64,000 nt of DNA. Origin: Stromatinia cepivora (taxonomy: Eukaryota; Ascomycota; Leotiomycetes; Helotiales; Sclerotiniaceae). The position numbers and the translations under genes are program-made. Under the pieces are notes generated by a model. The model saw only the letters and a program-made list of their open reading frames with translations, did not search any database and had not been told where the DNA came from. The stretch's first letter is position 1; the number at the start of each line of letters is the position of its first letter. The stretch is taken from contig RCTD01000021.1 in NCBI GenBank assembly GCA_014898415.1, positions 186,001-250,000 of the forward strand, read 5' to 3'. This document shows, piece by piece, positions 48,871-60,715 of the stretch.

Positions 48871-50240
48871 TCATTCCCCAAAAAGCTCCTCATCAACAAC
48901 ACAATGTCTAGCCATCTCAAACTGTTCATCCGTTAAACAAACCAACGTCCGATGTCTTGCCCCCTCCCTCCCCACATCCTGCACCACCTCCTTCACCTCC
49001 CTCCCATTCGCCTCCTCATCAATCTCAAATCCCAAACACCGTACCTCATCCACAACCCTCTTCCTCAACACCTCACTCTTCTCACCAATCCCCCCCGCAA
49101 ACACCAAAGCATCAACCTTTCCATGTAAACTCACGTAATAATGCCCGATATAAGATAATATCCTATCGATGAAAATATCAAGCGCGAGTTTCATTTGAGG
49201 ATTGGTGGAGGAAGAGGAGATTATCGTGCCGAAATTTGTGGTTCCCGTGAGCGATTTCCAGCCGGATTCTTGGTTGAGGATTTCTTCGGCGCGGGAGATG
49301 TGGAGGGAGGTTGTGGAGGAGGGGGAGAGTTTTCCGACGTTGGTGGCGTAGTGGAATACTAGACTTTTTGGGGAAGGGGGATGTTGTAAGCTTTTGGTTA
49401 TTCTATTCGGGGATCTAAGGTGGGAAGTTGGAAAGGGAAGGTGTAGGAAAGGAAGAGAAAAATATACCTAGGATCCAAACTCCCGCTCCTCGTCGCCCCG
49501 GGCAATCCTGCCAAAGGCGTCAACCCCATACTCGTATCCCAACTCTTCCCCTTCTTCACGGCGCACGCACTAGCACCACTCCCCAAATGCAACGCGATAA
49601 TATTCGTCTCCTCTTCCTTTTTCCCCAAAAATTCAGCTACACTCCGCGTAATAAACGCATATGAAATCCCATGAAATCCATATTTTCTCAATCCATTCTT
49701 CTTGGCGATTTCTTGATTGATAGGGTAGGTGGATATATGTGCGGGGATAGAGGCGTGGAATTCCGAATCGAAGACGGCGATGTTGCGCGTGGAAGGGAGT
49801 GTGGATATACAGTGTGAGATGATGGAGAGTGCGGATGCATTATGTAGGGGTGCGAGATCGGTGAGGGTTTCGAGGTGGTGGTATGTTTCGTTTGTGATGA
49901 TTTTACTTTTTTTGTAGTCTCCCCCGTGCACGACACGATGGCTTGCGATGGATATATCTTCGACTTTTGAGATCTGCGGGAATTCTGGGTCGTTGATTAG
50001 GAGGGTGAGAATGTATTGGAATGCATCTTTTTGATTGGAGATTTTCTCCTCTTCTTTGAGTTTTTGGTCGTGGGAGATGAGGGTTCCGGAGCGTGTGTAT
50101 TTTAGGGTTGCGGGAGGGGATGTGAGGCCTGAGATTTGACATTCGGCGAGTTGGATGGGGGAGTGGTTTTTGGTGGCGGTAAAGATGGATATTTTTACGG
50201 AGGAGGAGCCGGCGTTTATGGAGAGGATTATCTTGCTCAT
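48871..50240 (-). CDS. Acetate kinase
   Basis: Model: complement(join(48871..49363,49468..50240)), 421 residues, the usual length. The nucleotide-binding opening SINAGSSSVKI, SHRVVHGG, FDSEFH, LRKYGFHGISY, HLGSGASACAV and the SGSLDP block are all present, as are the C-terminal GKVDALVFAGGIGE. The enzyme interconverts acetyl phosphate + ADP and acetate + ATP. Fungi usually make acetyl phosphate through phosphoketolase, and that gene is the divergent neighbour 1.2 kb away, so the two very probably form one pathway. The intron (104 nt, GTATAT donor) interrupts the Asp-Pro-Ser of the SGSLDP block. Cytosolic; no targeting signal. Confidence 0.95.
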
Positions 50241-51453
50241 GGTGGGTGTGGTTGGATGCTGAGGGTCGAGGTGATAGATGGGGATATGAAGGGTATTGGA
50301 GGTGGTATTTGGAGTTTATTGCTCCTGATTGTGGACTCTCGAAACTGATGCTCAATTTCTCAAACCTTGAGAAGATGGAAGAACAATAATATTAAGATCT
50401 TTGAAATATATCAAACGTGGTTACTTGAAATATACCAACCAACACAATCATAAGATTTCCAAATCTTCCTATATTCCATCTTTCTCGTCCCATCCATCAA
50501 CATCATGCAAACAAACAGATGACGTTCAAAGAAACCCCGCCATATATTCTTATCGGAAGCCGAGGATTGATGCTTGATTACAGGGATAAAAGCTTCTGAA
50601 TACTCGGGGAGTACAGGGGTAAATGCCCGAATGTTACAGGGTTGGGAAGCTTAAAAGCTTGGATTTTCTCACGCCATGAAAATTGATTTCTTTTGGTATG
50701 TTGCATTTTTTTGGGTTGATTGTCATGCCATTTTTCTTTTTTGGCTGGGACTGAAGATTTTGGGTTATGGGAATGATACCGCGCTTTTGGTGTCATATGA
50801 CTTTCCTATCAAGTGATTGTTATTTGAGATGAGAGGGCTGATATGATTCTATACATAGGGCTGCTATCTAAATTGAATAGATATCAAATGTTGGAACAAT
50901 GACATCTCCACCATTAAAGGGGTATGACGTTAACAAAAACACCAAGCTTACTTACTTCTAATGTAAGACTTTCCTGTGGATTATCATTATCATTATCATT
51001 ATCAATCAATTGCGTCAACAAGTGAAAAGTTCATGGGAAAGGATCGGTGATTCCTAAAAGTCCATATCTTTTAGCATTTTGGGCTAGAAATAAATGCATT
51101 AGGTCCATCGGATTTATGGGCATCTTAGTTTGTTGGTACGGATGGATGATGGATGTGACGCAAGTTTCTTTGTTGAGGTGAAGAGCTTGATTTGTGAGGG
51201 GTAGCTTAACATTGGATATAGATGTGCTTTGATCTTTTCAATCATTTTCTAATATTCTACCTTCTAATTTGACTCTCTCCTCTTCTCATTAATTCACTCT
51301 TCTGCTTTTGTGCTTCCTAATACCTCCTCGAATATCAAGAAACCTCCTCTGACATCACTATTCTGATGAAACAAACACCATATCTACTACGTCTATTACG
51401 ACTCAAATCATAGCAAACTCAAGCAGACAAAATTAACACAAACCACCGCAAAA
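50241..51453. promoter_or_regulatory. Shared divergent promoter, acetate kinase and phosphoketolase
   Basis: This 1.2 kb region separates the start codons of two genes acting in consecutive steps. It contains the tandem GATA-type motif listed separately and a pyrimidine-rich tract (51240-51320) before the phosphoketolase start. No open frame of interest. Confidence 0.6.
50981..51004 (-). promoter_or_regulatory. Tandem GATA-factor type motif
   Basis: TTATCA is repeated four times in a row, which on the minus strand reads TGATAA four times: the HGATAR core bound by fungal GATA regulators such as AreA/NIT2 (nitrogen) and SreA (iron). It sits between acetate kinase and phosphoketolase. A chance microsatellite is also possible. 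Confidence 0.4.
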
Positions 51454-54153
51454 ATGCCTGGAGAAATCATTGATAGACCAAATCCTCAAGCATTGGCTTC
51501 CAATATATCGGGTTCGGCTACTGTAGATGAGTTAGCAGTCAAGTTGGAAAAGTTACAAATTCCCGATGATGATTTAAGAGGACTTGAGGAATTTCGCAGA
51601 GCAAGCAATTACATCGCTGCTGGTAAGTAACTACTCTAAATGAATGGCTTCAAGTATTTCAGCTAACAGTCTCATAGCTATGATTTTCCTTTCGGATAAT
51701 GCTTATTTGGAAAGAGATCTTACATTCGATGATATTAAACCAAGACTTTTGGGTCATTGGGGAACATGTCCTGGTCTTACCTTAGTTTACGCTCATCTCA
51801 ATTATCTCACTAAAAAGAATGACCTCGATATGATCTACGTTGTTGGACCTGGTCATGGAGCTCCAGCAATTCTTTCTTCCCTCTGGCTAGAAGGTACTTT
51901 GGAAAAGTTCTACCCCAAATATTCCAACAATAAACAAGGTCTTCATAATCTTATTACTGGTTTCAGTACACCATCTGGTTTTCCTTCTCATATCAGTGCC
52001 GAAGTTCCAGGTTCCATTCATGAAGGTGGAGAACTTGGATATGCTCTTTCGGTTGCATTTGGTGCTGTTATGGATAATCCCGATTTGGTTGTTGCATGTG
52101 TAGTTGGTGATGGAGAAGCTGAATCGGGTCCAACAGCTACTGCATGGCATGCGGCTAAATATATTGATCCTGCTGAGTCTGGTGCTGTTATTCCAATTGT
52201 TCATGTTAATGGATTCAAGATTTCCGAAAGAACTATTTATGGTTGTATGGATGATAAGGAAATGGCATCTTTATTTACTGGTTATGGATATCAATGTCGA
52301 TTTGTGGAGGATTTGGAGGATATTGTAAGTTGATTACTCAAATATATGGAGACTTGTGCTAATGATACTCTAGGATCGTGATATGGCAACAAGTATGCAA
52401 TGGGCTCTGGATGAGATTCGTAAAATTCAAAAAGCTGCCAGATCTGGTAAACCAATCATGAAACCAAGAGTATTTCCACCATTTCTAGACTCAAGTTTAT
52501 ATATTAACACGAAATAGTGGCCAGTACTTATCATGAGGACTCCTAAAGGATGGAGTGGGCCAAAGATTGTCGATGGAGAATTTGTTGAAGGATCATTCCA
52601 TGCCCATCAAGTTCCTCTTATGGCCGCAAAATCCAACAAAGATCAACTTGCCGATCTTCAAAAATGGCTTCTCTCATACGGACCAGCCAAATTATTCACA
52701 GAATCTGGTGATGTTGTCGATTCTGTCAAGAAAATCATACCACCCGAACATAAAAAGCTTGGCCAACGACCAGAAACATACAAAAACCATGAAGTATTGA
52801 AAGTACCAGATTGGAAGAAATATGGTGTTGAGAAAGGAACCGAAGTTTCCTGTATGAAAGCTATTGGTGATCTTATTGATCAAACTTTGGTTGATAATCC
52901 TAAATCTCTACGTCTCTTCTCTCCAGATGAGCTTGTCAGTAACAAACTTGACGCAGTACTCAAACATACAGGACGTGATTTTCAATGGGATGAGTTTTCA
53001 CATGCTCAAGGTGGAAGAGTTATTGAGATTCTTAGTGAACATACATGTCAAGGTTTCTTACAAGGTAAGATTATGTTACCCTCTTTTCCTACGTCGCTGT
53101 ACTGACACTCCTCTAGGCTACACCCTTACCGGACGTACTGGAATCTTTCCCTCTTACGAATCCTTCCTTGGTATAATTCATACCATGATGATTCAATACA
53201 GTAAATTCAACAAAATGGCTCGGGAAACACGGTTCCGTGCCGATCTCTCCTCGCTCAACTACATCGAAACCAGTACATGGACTCGTCAAGAACATAATGG
53301 CTTTTCTCATCAAAATCCTTCATTCATCGGTGCGGTTCTAAATCTGAAACCCACTGCTGCCAGAGTTTATTTACCACCTGATGCGAATACTTTCCTGTCC
53401 ACAATTGCTCATTGTCTCAAATCAACCAATTACATAAACCTAATGGTTGGATCCAAACAACCTCAACCTGTATTCTTAAGTCCTGAAGAAGCAAACAAAC
53501 ATTGTCAAGCCGGCGCTTCGGTCTGGAAATTCTGCAGCACAGATGAAGGATTAGATCCCGATGTCGTTCTCGTAGGTATCGGTTCAGAACTCATGTTTGA
53601 AGTAGTAGTCGCCGCTGCCTTACTCCGCAAAAAGTGTCCAGAATTACGAGTCAGAGTCGTCAACGTCACAGATTTAATGATTCTCGAAGCCGCAACTCTT
53701 CATCCGCATAGTTTAACACGTGATGAATTTAATAGTTTATTCACGGCGGATAAACCTATTCATTTCAATTATCATGGTTACAGTAATGAGATTAAGGGAT
53801 TACTGTTTGGAAGACCAAATTTGGAGAGAATGAGTATTGCGTGTTATAAGGAGGAGGGATCGACGACGACGCCGTTTGATATGATGTTGAGGAATGAGGT
53901 TAGTAGGTATCATGTTATGGAATGGGCGATTAAGGGGGCGGCGAAGGGGAATAAGAAGGTGGCGCTTGAGATGACGGGTTGGTTGGGTGAGGTTAGAGGT
54001 AGTAGGAGTAGGGTTGCGGAATATATTTTGAGGAATGGGAAGGATCCTGAGGGCACTTTTGATACGCCGAAGTTTGAGGGGGCGGTTCTTGGGAGGGATA
54101 TGGAGGGGAAGGGGAGGGAGGGTACGAAGGAGGATGGGTTTTTTGTTAATTGA
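51454..54153 (+). CDS. Xylulose-5-P/fructose-6-P phosphoketolase
   Basis: Model: join(51454..51622,51678..52324,52374..52469,52518..53064,53117..54153), 831 residues, all phases consistent. Thiamine diphosphate enzyme: the binding motif is GDGEAESGP, and the family signatures GHWGTCPGL near the N-terminus, VGPGHGAPA, TPSGFPSHIS, TGRTGIFPSYESF and WTRQEHNGFSHQ are intact. It cleaves xylulose 5-phosphate (or fructose 6-phosphate) with phosphate to acetyl phosphate plus glyceraldehyde 3-phosphate (or erythrose 4-phosphate). With divergent acetate kinase it forms the phosphoketolase pathway to acetate. Exon 3 is only 96 nt. Cytosolic. Confidence 0.96.
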
Positions 54154-54674
54154 TGGGTTAATGGGATGTAGAGTGGGATAAAAGGGTGGGGATACAGAGG
54201 GTAGGGATGGAATGGGATTTAGGGGTTGGAGTTTTTCTGAAAGGCTTAGGACTAGGTGATGAATGAATGACCTTCCCTCATAGGAAATAACCCCCATACA
54301 CTAGTGGACAGACGACTTGCCTTGCTCATCAATTTCGTAAATGAAAAATTTTCCCTTCTCCCTTTAGACACGTCAAATAATCCAAAACTTCAACTCTAGA
54401 TTTATCTTGAATTGACTTTGGTTTATTTTTCTTCTGTCTCCTTCGAATTCATTTTCGTTGCGACCGTGACCTCCGTCCAGTCAAATTATTATCCCACTTG
54501 AATCTTTCAAGTTCTTTAAGCAAGGTATCCCGTACCGAGCCTATCGGAATTGAACCCTTCAAATTTCTATATAGTAAAGTATTAACCTTAATCTGAGGAC
54601 TTTCTTTGAGCCCTGGACTCTTCAATCCATTTGAGATTTTGATTTGATTGGAAATTTTAAAGAATTGTCTAATA
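54154..54674. other. Intergenic, nothing seen
   Basis: About 520 bp. Start of the accessory region; no gene supported. Confidence 0.4.
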
Positions 54675-57160
54675 ATGTCGGATTTTGAATCGTCATTTGA
54701 ATGTAAAGGTACAAGAGGCCAACCTCCCAAGAAGAATGGTAGGGGAAAAGATGTGTGTCAATTACGAACCATAGTCAATAGATGGACTAAAGATACTAAA
54801 GATGGTCTGGAGTATTTTGAGATTCAATACTGGGAAGGAAAGAATGGAGTGTACCGAAATTGTCTTCACATTGGATCAGAGGCCCGCGCAAGATATCCGA
54901 ACCAGGTCAAGGAATGGGAAAATAAGCACCTAGAAGATTGGAAACGTGTATATGCAGCAAATGGTAAAGTCTTCAGCAAAAATGTTGAAAATTTACCAAA
55001 GGGAGTTAATCCTCGGGGTGAAGGGGTAGGTTCTTCTCGGAATGAAGGTAATGTTGATGGCAAGGAAAAAAGTATGGTGACTGCCAAAACTTTTCAGGAC
55101 CAAGTATCTGTTCAAAATAAATCGAAAAGAACAAAAACATCACATTCACAAGATGAATCGTCTTGCATGAATGATTCAATGCTTCGTCCGATGATACCAA
55201 GTTCCCGGTCAAATGCTTCAAAGCCTCTACTATCGGTATCGGATTCTAGACCAAATACTTCTGATATCCTTACACGGGTACTAAATTATAGGTCAAATTT
55301 AATTCTTCCTCCAAAGGTACCAAATTCTCGATCAAATGGTTCCACGCTTCCTCCCAAAGTACCATCATCTCGATCGAATCTAATGGCTCCACCACGCGTT
55401 CCCATTTCCTCATTCAATGGTTCTGTGCTCCCTTCGCAGGTTCAAGGTTCTCGGACAAATGGTTCAAAGCTTCCTTTGTATAGACCAGCTTTTCTATCGA
55501 CCAATTCCATACCTCCTTCTCGAGGAAAAATGGTATCAAGGCCAAGAAAATTTCTTCCAAATCGAAATATTCACAGGTCAGAACTTGTGGATGATGAGAT
55601 TGAAGATCCAGATCAACTGGACCAGACCTCCAATGAATTAAGAGTAGATTCAACCGGGATTTCTATTAATCAACCACATCATTCCGTTCCAAATAGATCT
55701 GAGGATGAAATGGATATCGACGTTGAACCCACAGAGATTGATCAAACTCGCCATGATAGACCAGAAGCTGATGAAATGGATATTGATGTTGAACCACTTG
55801 ATCAAACTCGTCGTGAAAGATCAGATGACGTAATGGACATCGATGGTGATCCACATTCAATACTATTATCCAAGACAGATAAATTGATCAATATCAAGAG
55901 GGAATGGGTGGAAATATAGAGGCCATCTACCAAACTTCTCAATCAGACTTGATGCAAGTAGTTACAAATGCTACGGATGGTAATTTCGAAAATGAAGGAA
56001 TACCAGCAATAGGTGAACCAGTGGATTTGGATTTAGAGTTACCGGTATCTTCACCAGGTAAATTATTCTATGAGTACTCCGAGAAGCTAATTCAGGCACA
56101 TTCTGAAGTTTTAGCTAAATTGATTGAGGTAGCATTAAATTTGAAAGGATTTCCATGCGATAAATGAGTTTCCAAACGTACAGATGTTAACGGTGGTGCT
56201 TACATCCATTTTATTAACGCACTAATGATCATGCTTGCAGGCATCGACAATAGAATATTGAAACATTTAGTGGAAGGGAACTTGCCTCGTGTGGAGCGTC
56301 AACCTGGGAATTATGAACTTTCATCGAAACTTGATAATATTAAAGCGGTTTTAACTGGAGAAACGAAATTAACACATCGTCCATACATTTATATTCAATA
56401 TTTGGTGGATAGAAGAGGGATATCTCCAAATCCAAAAGATATCGGAAAGATTTTAGATCATGTTGAACTATATCTTAGAGGATTCAATATCAGGGAAAAT
56501 CAAGATTCAAATCAATGTGCCTTGGAAATTGATACTGCTTTTTATACATCAAAGCATGGGTACGGTACAGTACAAGCTGGATATCGAAGATATGCCAGTT
56601 CGGAAAGAAATCCTAGAAGTTTTACATGGAAGAAAACTATCCTTCAATGGGTGGAAACAACAAGAGATCGACTAAGACATAGCAATCAGGATGAACCATT
56701 AAGTCGACCACTTGTGAAAGTAGGGTATGCCACTGCACTTTCGAGACTGGATGAACATAAGAATCATACAGGGTCCAATTACATCATGAATTTGGTAGAA
56801 GCTATTTGCAAAGCTTATTTTCGTGAGAGATGGAGCATTAAACAGTATGTCTTGTTCAAAGTTGCACATCATACACATGCCATGTTTGGAGAAATTTTAT
56901 GTACTCGTCTAGCTCAGGCTTATACTACTCATGGCGGTGGGTTCTGTCATCATGCTGCTGGCATATCACTTGGCGCCGTCCATAAACTGGATGATTTGTA
57001 TTGGGGGAGAGTTCAAAGAGAATTGTTAAATGAAAAGCATGGTTTTTGGGATAACATGAGGGATGCCTCACTACAATTACGAGGAACCACGCAGGCTTGT
57101 AATCAAGCCATTCAAGAACGAAACGATGCCGACAGGGCGAATGTTGAAGCTCGAGCATAG
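54675..57160 (+). CDS. Lineage-specific protein, 742 aa, possibly degenerate
   Basis: Model: join(54675..55845,55920..56057,56241..57160), phases consistent. Without splicing, the first frame ends at 55919 (414 residues) and the following frame (55904 onward) meets a TGA at 56165. The second intron (GTAAAT donor, CACTAATG branch, TTGCAG acceptor, 183 nt) is good and removes that TGA; the first (GTGATC to ATATAG, 74 nt) is weak. The N-terminal 95 residues look folded (FEIQYWEGKNGVYRNCLHIG); residues 100-390 are disordered with repeats of a P-x-S-R-S-N type unit and three MDID-V/G-E/D-P acidic repeats; the C-terminal 300 residues look globular. A TAG at 57158 is followed in frame by 76 further open codons. 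Family not recognised. It may be a gene with one nonsense mutation. Confidence 0.45.
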
Positions 57161-57391
57161 TTGGCTATTGATATGACCGTTGATTGGGAGGAGAAATTCG
57201 AATCCGTGAGAACATCCACGAGAGAGATGGCTAGACGGATGAATGAATTATTGCGACGAATTGAGGAGCAGCGAGAAAGAAAACGTAATGCGATGATTGA
57301 TTTTATTAATATGATGGCTCCTCTGAGACCTCTCATAGAACTTGCTAATGTTACAAACGAAGAGGAGGATATGGAATTAAATAATAATTAA
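57161..57391 (+). pseudogene. Open frame continuing past a TAG, coiled coil
   Basis: Directly after the TAG at 57158, and in the same frame, 76 codons stay open to a TAA. They encode a charged coiled coil (MARRMNELLRRIEEQRERKR) that would extend the globular part of the preceding protein. A CAG-to-TAG change would explain the stop. Alternatives: a short terminal exon, or readthrough. Confidence 0.4.
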
Positions 57392-58623
57392 AAATTTCTG
57401 ACAATCTGTGGCTCTTTTCTGTGAATAAATCTTTACCTTTCAACTCAGACATTGCCAGCATCTTTGCCTCCAAATCACAATAACTGACTATTAGCATTTC
57501 GAATAACGGAAGTTGAGATGAAATTCGAGCCCTAAATTGAATGGGCATTTCGGGATGTGGAGTTTCTTCCCAACCAATGAGGATCACTTCGTGACAAGCG
57601 ACAAAAATAAGGAGATCATAATAGATACCAATAATATACAGATGACCAACAAATAACAGCTTGACTATGATTTTTCTTCCCCCAGAGTATAATTTTTACG
57701 TTTAGATATCATAAAACAAGCTTTGCTTTTAGTTAACTTCAGTTGAAAGTAGTATCTTAGTGGGCAAGAAAATAAAATAAACAACTTGAGCATCACGTGA
57801 TGCACAAACTTCGCCTCGATAGAATATATTATTTTCCAGATCGCGACAGAAACCTTTTCTTCTCCAACCAACACGATATTATTTTCATTTGGTATAAGCA
57901 CCATTTGAAATAAAAACTGTAAGTGATCTATCAAGTTTCATTCCTTTATTCCTTTTTTACAATCTGCGACGCTCAATTTCGAATCATTCGATGGGTACTT
58001 TGATTGTTTTGGGTTTTGGAGTCAAATTTGACTTCAGATCGACCGCGAACCAAATTCAGAAACGCGACATTTCATTTCATCTGCCATGCAACACTTGTTA
58101 CGCATACAGATGGATGAAGACATCGCACAACAAATTAAACCCCAAGCCTGAAGGACAATCTCATTATCAAATTTCAATTGCAACATTGAAGAGTGTTATG
58201 CTCGACTTTGGTGTGCGATCGTCCTTCAATCATACTCGAAACTTTTCGCATTTACATTCCATCAGTTTTGTGTCAAACAATAGCTAACCAGTCATTCTAC
58301 CAATAGCTGTTCCCCGACTTCCATCCTTCTACTTCTTCTTTCACCATCTGTACTTCTTCGGGGGTACAGATCGGCGCACCCTCTCCCGCCCCCCATTCCT
58401 CGGTGCTTGCACCAACCCCGAAACTGACATTTAGTCCTTTCAAATTACAACCCCCCTCCCTCTCCCTCTCCCCCCCCGAGAATCTCTTCACTGAGTTTTC
58501 TCACCCCGATTGTGGCATTTAGTCCAATCAAATACCAAACCCCCCCCCCTCTCTCCCCGAGAACCTCTTCATTGAGTTTCTCTACGGCCGCCGACTTTCA
58601 GTCTGGCCAAAACAAACAGCGCG
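57392..58623. other. Intergenic with tandem CT-rich duplication
   Basis: About 1.2 kb. A plus-strand frame at 57991-58287 begins with ATG but is not convincing; it could hold a first exon for the next locus. The 3' third carries the tandem duplication listed separately. Confidence 0.35.
58428..58582 (+). repeat. Tandem duplication of CT-rich leader unit
   Basis: Two units, 58428-58502 and 58516-58582, each begin with CATTTAGTCC, continue through a C-rich tract and end with CCCCGAGAA(T/C)CTCTTCA(C/T)TGAGTTT. They lie directly upstream of the broken locus at 58.6 kb and resemble a duplicated promoter or leader element. Confidence 0.7.
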
Positions 58624-60715
58624 GTGGCACCCCCAAAGAACAACCCAGCCCCTAAGAAGGGCACTAAGGAAGGAGCACCATGGGTACCCAGACCTGGTGG
58701 AGGACCTGCGAGAGCCGGGCCTAGTACTACAGCAAACTTTGATCCTTATGGACAAGGATCTGCAGCTCCCAAGAGAAAGTCTAGTGCTAATACTGCTGGA
58801 AGTCCTCCGTCGAACAGGAGACAAAAAGGAGGTGCTTCACGGTTGACCGCAGCTTTGGAGGAACTTGCACTTTTCAAGGAAGATTCAACCAGACCAATCT
58901 GTAGTAAAGATAAACCTGTCACAGTCAAGAATAGAGCCAACAAGTCAGTGATTATTCTTCGTCCAGTCAACAACACTTGGTCTGATGGTGATACGGAAAA
59001 AAATAAGATGATCGATAATGTCATGGTGAATTTCGATTTGTCATGCCAGACTCCTCAGCTCAGGATTGGGATGGATGGATATACGCTTGAACTTCATGCG
59101 CATAACTTCCTCCTAAATGAAGTCGATCCTACTACTGTAGTTCAAGATCGGATATTCAAGAATTGTGATTTCAATGGCAAACGTTTCGATCAGAGTTTGG
59201 ATGGAATTAAAAATGGTTTCGCTAATGAGCTGAATATCCCTGATCTCACTGATAACCATGCAATGGGATTGTTGGCATTTGGAGGAGCAGATTCCAAACC
59301 AATCGGCAACAGGACCGACAAACATGCCGGATCTTTCTACGCTATAAACTTTACAGTGAAGGGTCGTGTTTCGCCACCTAGAGTTACCCCGAACTACCCA
59401 GCCGGTAAGGTTCAGGACGAAACTAAAGCTTTGAAGTTTCAAAGACTTTTCAAGAAAGGCAACATCAACTTCACTCTGGTGCGCAGATACGGAAACTTCA
59501 GCTATGAAGTTGATGCATACTGGAAGCACAGACTCAGAGTTTTTGCGCAGCAAGGATTGTGGCCCATTTACAATGGTTATGTCACGAATAGATTGGGCCA
59601 AAATTCAAGGCTTGGTACAAAAATCCGACAAAGTTCCTTCCCCATGAACCTTGGATGGCAGAAGGTCCTGCCAAGAAGGATGAGATTCAAAGATATGCTG
59701 CATATGAAGCAAGAAGTAATTTCGGGTCGATGGCAGAATGGGAGATCGTGCTCAGCGCTGCTGTTGTTCACGAAGTCGAGACCATGGCCAAGCTCAACAA
59801 ACGATACTATGATTGGGGTCGGGACCGCGAAGCATTCGTGAAGTACGTGTATGTCGGTGACGAGAATTATTATGTCCAACTTTACTTTGACATTCCAAGT
59901 TATGAAGACATGACCTCCCCCCAATCAATATCGATAAGAGAACTCGATTTCTCGTTCGACCTGGACTACCGACAACAGCCAAAGCTCCAAGTTCCGAAAT
60001 AAAGATTAATGAAGAGGAAACCGGGGATGGAGAGAAGCCGGAGGAATTAGGGGATGAGGTGAAAGGAGAAGGACCCGCTGAAAAGGTCAAGGTTGAAACT
60101 GATGTGAAAGTTATCAATGATTCAGATGATGACGAATATTCCTGGGAAAATGACGCATTGAATCCTGCTAATATTTCTTGCCAGGTTATTTGTGAAAGCT
60201 TTGAACGATATCAACGCAATGCCTTAGCCACAGATATGATGGAAGATGCAAAATCGACTTCATATGCAAGCATAGTTAAGGATGATTACACTCATCGACC
60301 TATGGACAAGCCAGCTTATATCATGAATGCGGATGTCAAACATGAGGCTGTCTCGGAAAACGTTGCCCGCAAAACTTTTGTCACCCAAAACGTCATAGAG
60401 ATGGTTTATACAGCTAGAGTACTCGAGACCGAAAACAATCACCACTTTGTCATTGCCTTCACCATGCCCAAAGACAAGAGAATGGTATTACATGAAGGAG
60501 GAACAGTCAAAGTTCAACTGAAGGTTGCGGATAAGTTCCCTTCTCAAAGGCGTCAATTGAAAGCCATTGGTATGATTGCTGAAAAGAGACCTAAAGACGA
60601 TATCTACGGGCAAATACTCCAGAGAGTTATCCTCGGTGAAGGTATGACAGACCTTAAAGGTGGTTGCTTCGGTGCTTTCATCAATCATGATTGGCGCAAA
60701 GGAGTTTGGAAGTAA
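58624..60715 (+). pseudogene. Broken accessory gene, two frame changes
   Basis: Three successive open frames, each protein-like, cover 2.1 kb: 58624 to about 59590, then about 59592 to about 59910 one frame back, then about 59915 to 60715 another frame back. The first has no ATG, only GTG at 58624 or a possible AACAG acceptor at 58618. Both changes are -1, as from single-base deletions; the second falls at a run of six C (59918-59923). No good intron explains either: the only GT...AG pair at the first (59539-59591) would remove sequence that itself reads as protein. The product would be about 690 residues: basic and Gly/Pro-rich at the N-terminus, then globular beta-rich segments. Family not identified. 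Assembly error at the C run is a possible alternative for the second break. Confidence 0.55.

Noticed and set aside
57991..58287. Possible first exon of the broken 58.6 kb gene
   Set aside because: It starts with ATG, but no donor was found that joins in phase to the AACAG acceptor with certainty.
59539..59591. Intron to explain the first frame change in the 58.6 kb locus
   Set aside because: GTTTTT donor and no branch point, and the removed sequence reads as protein in the first frame; a frameshift is the simpler reading.
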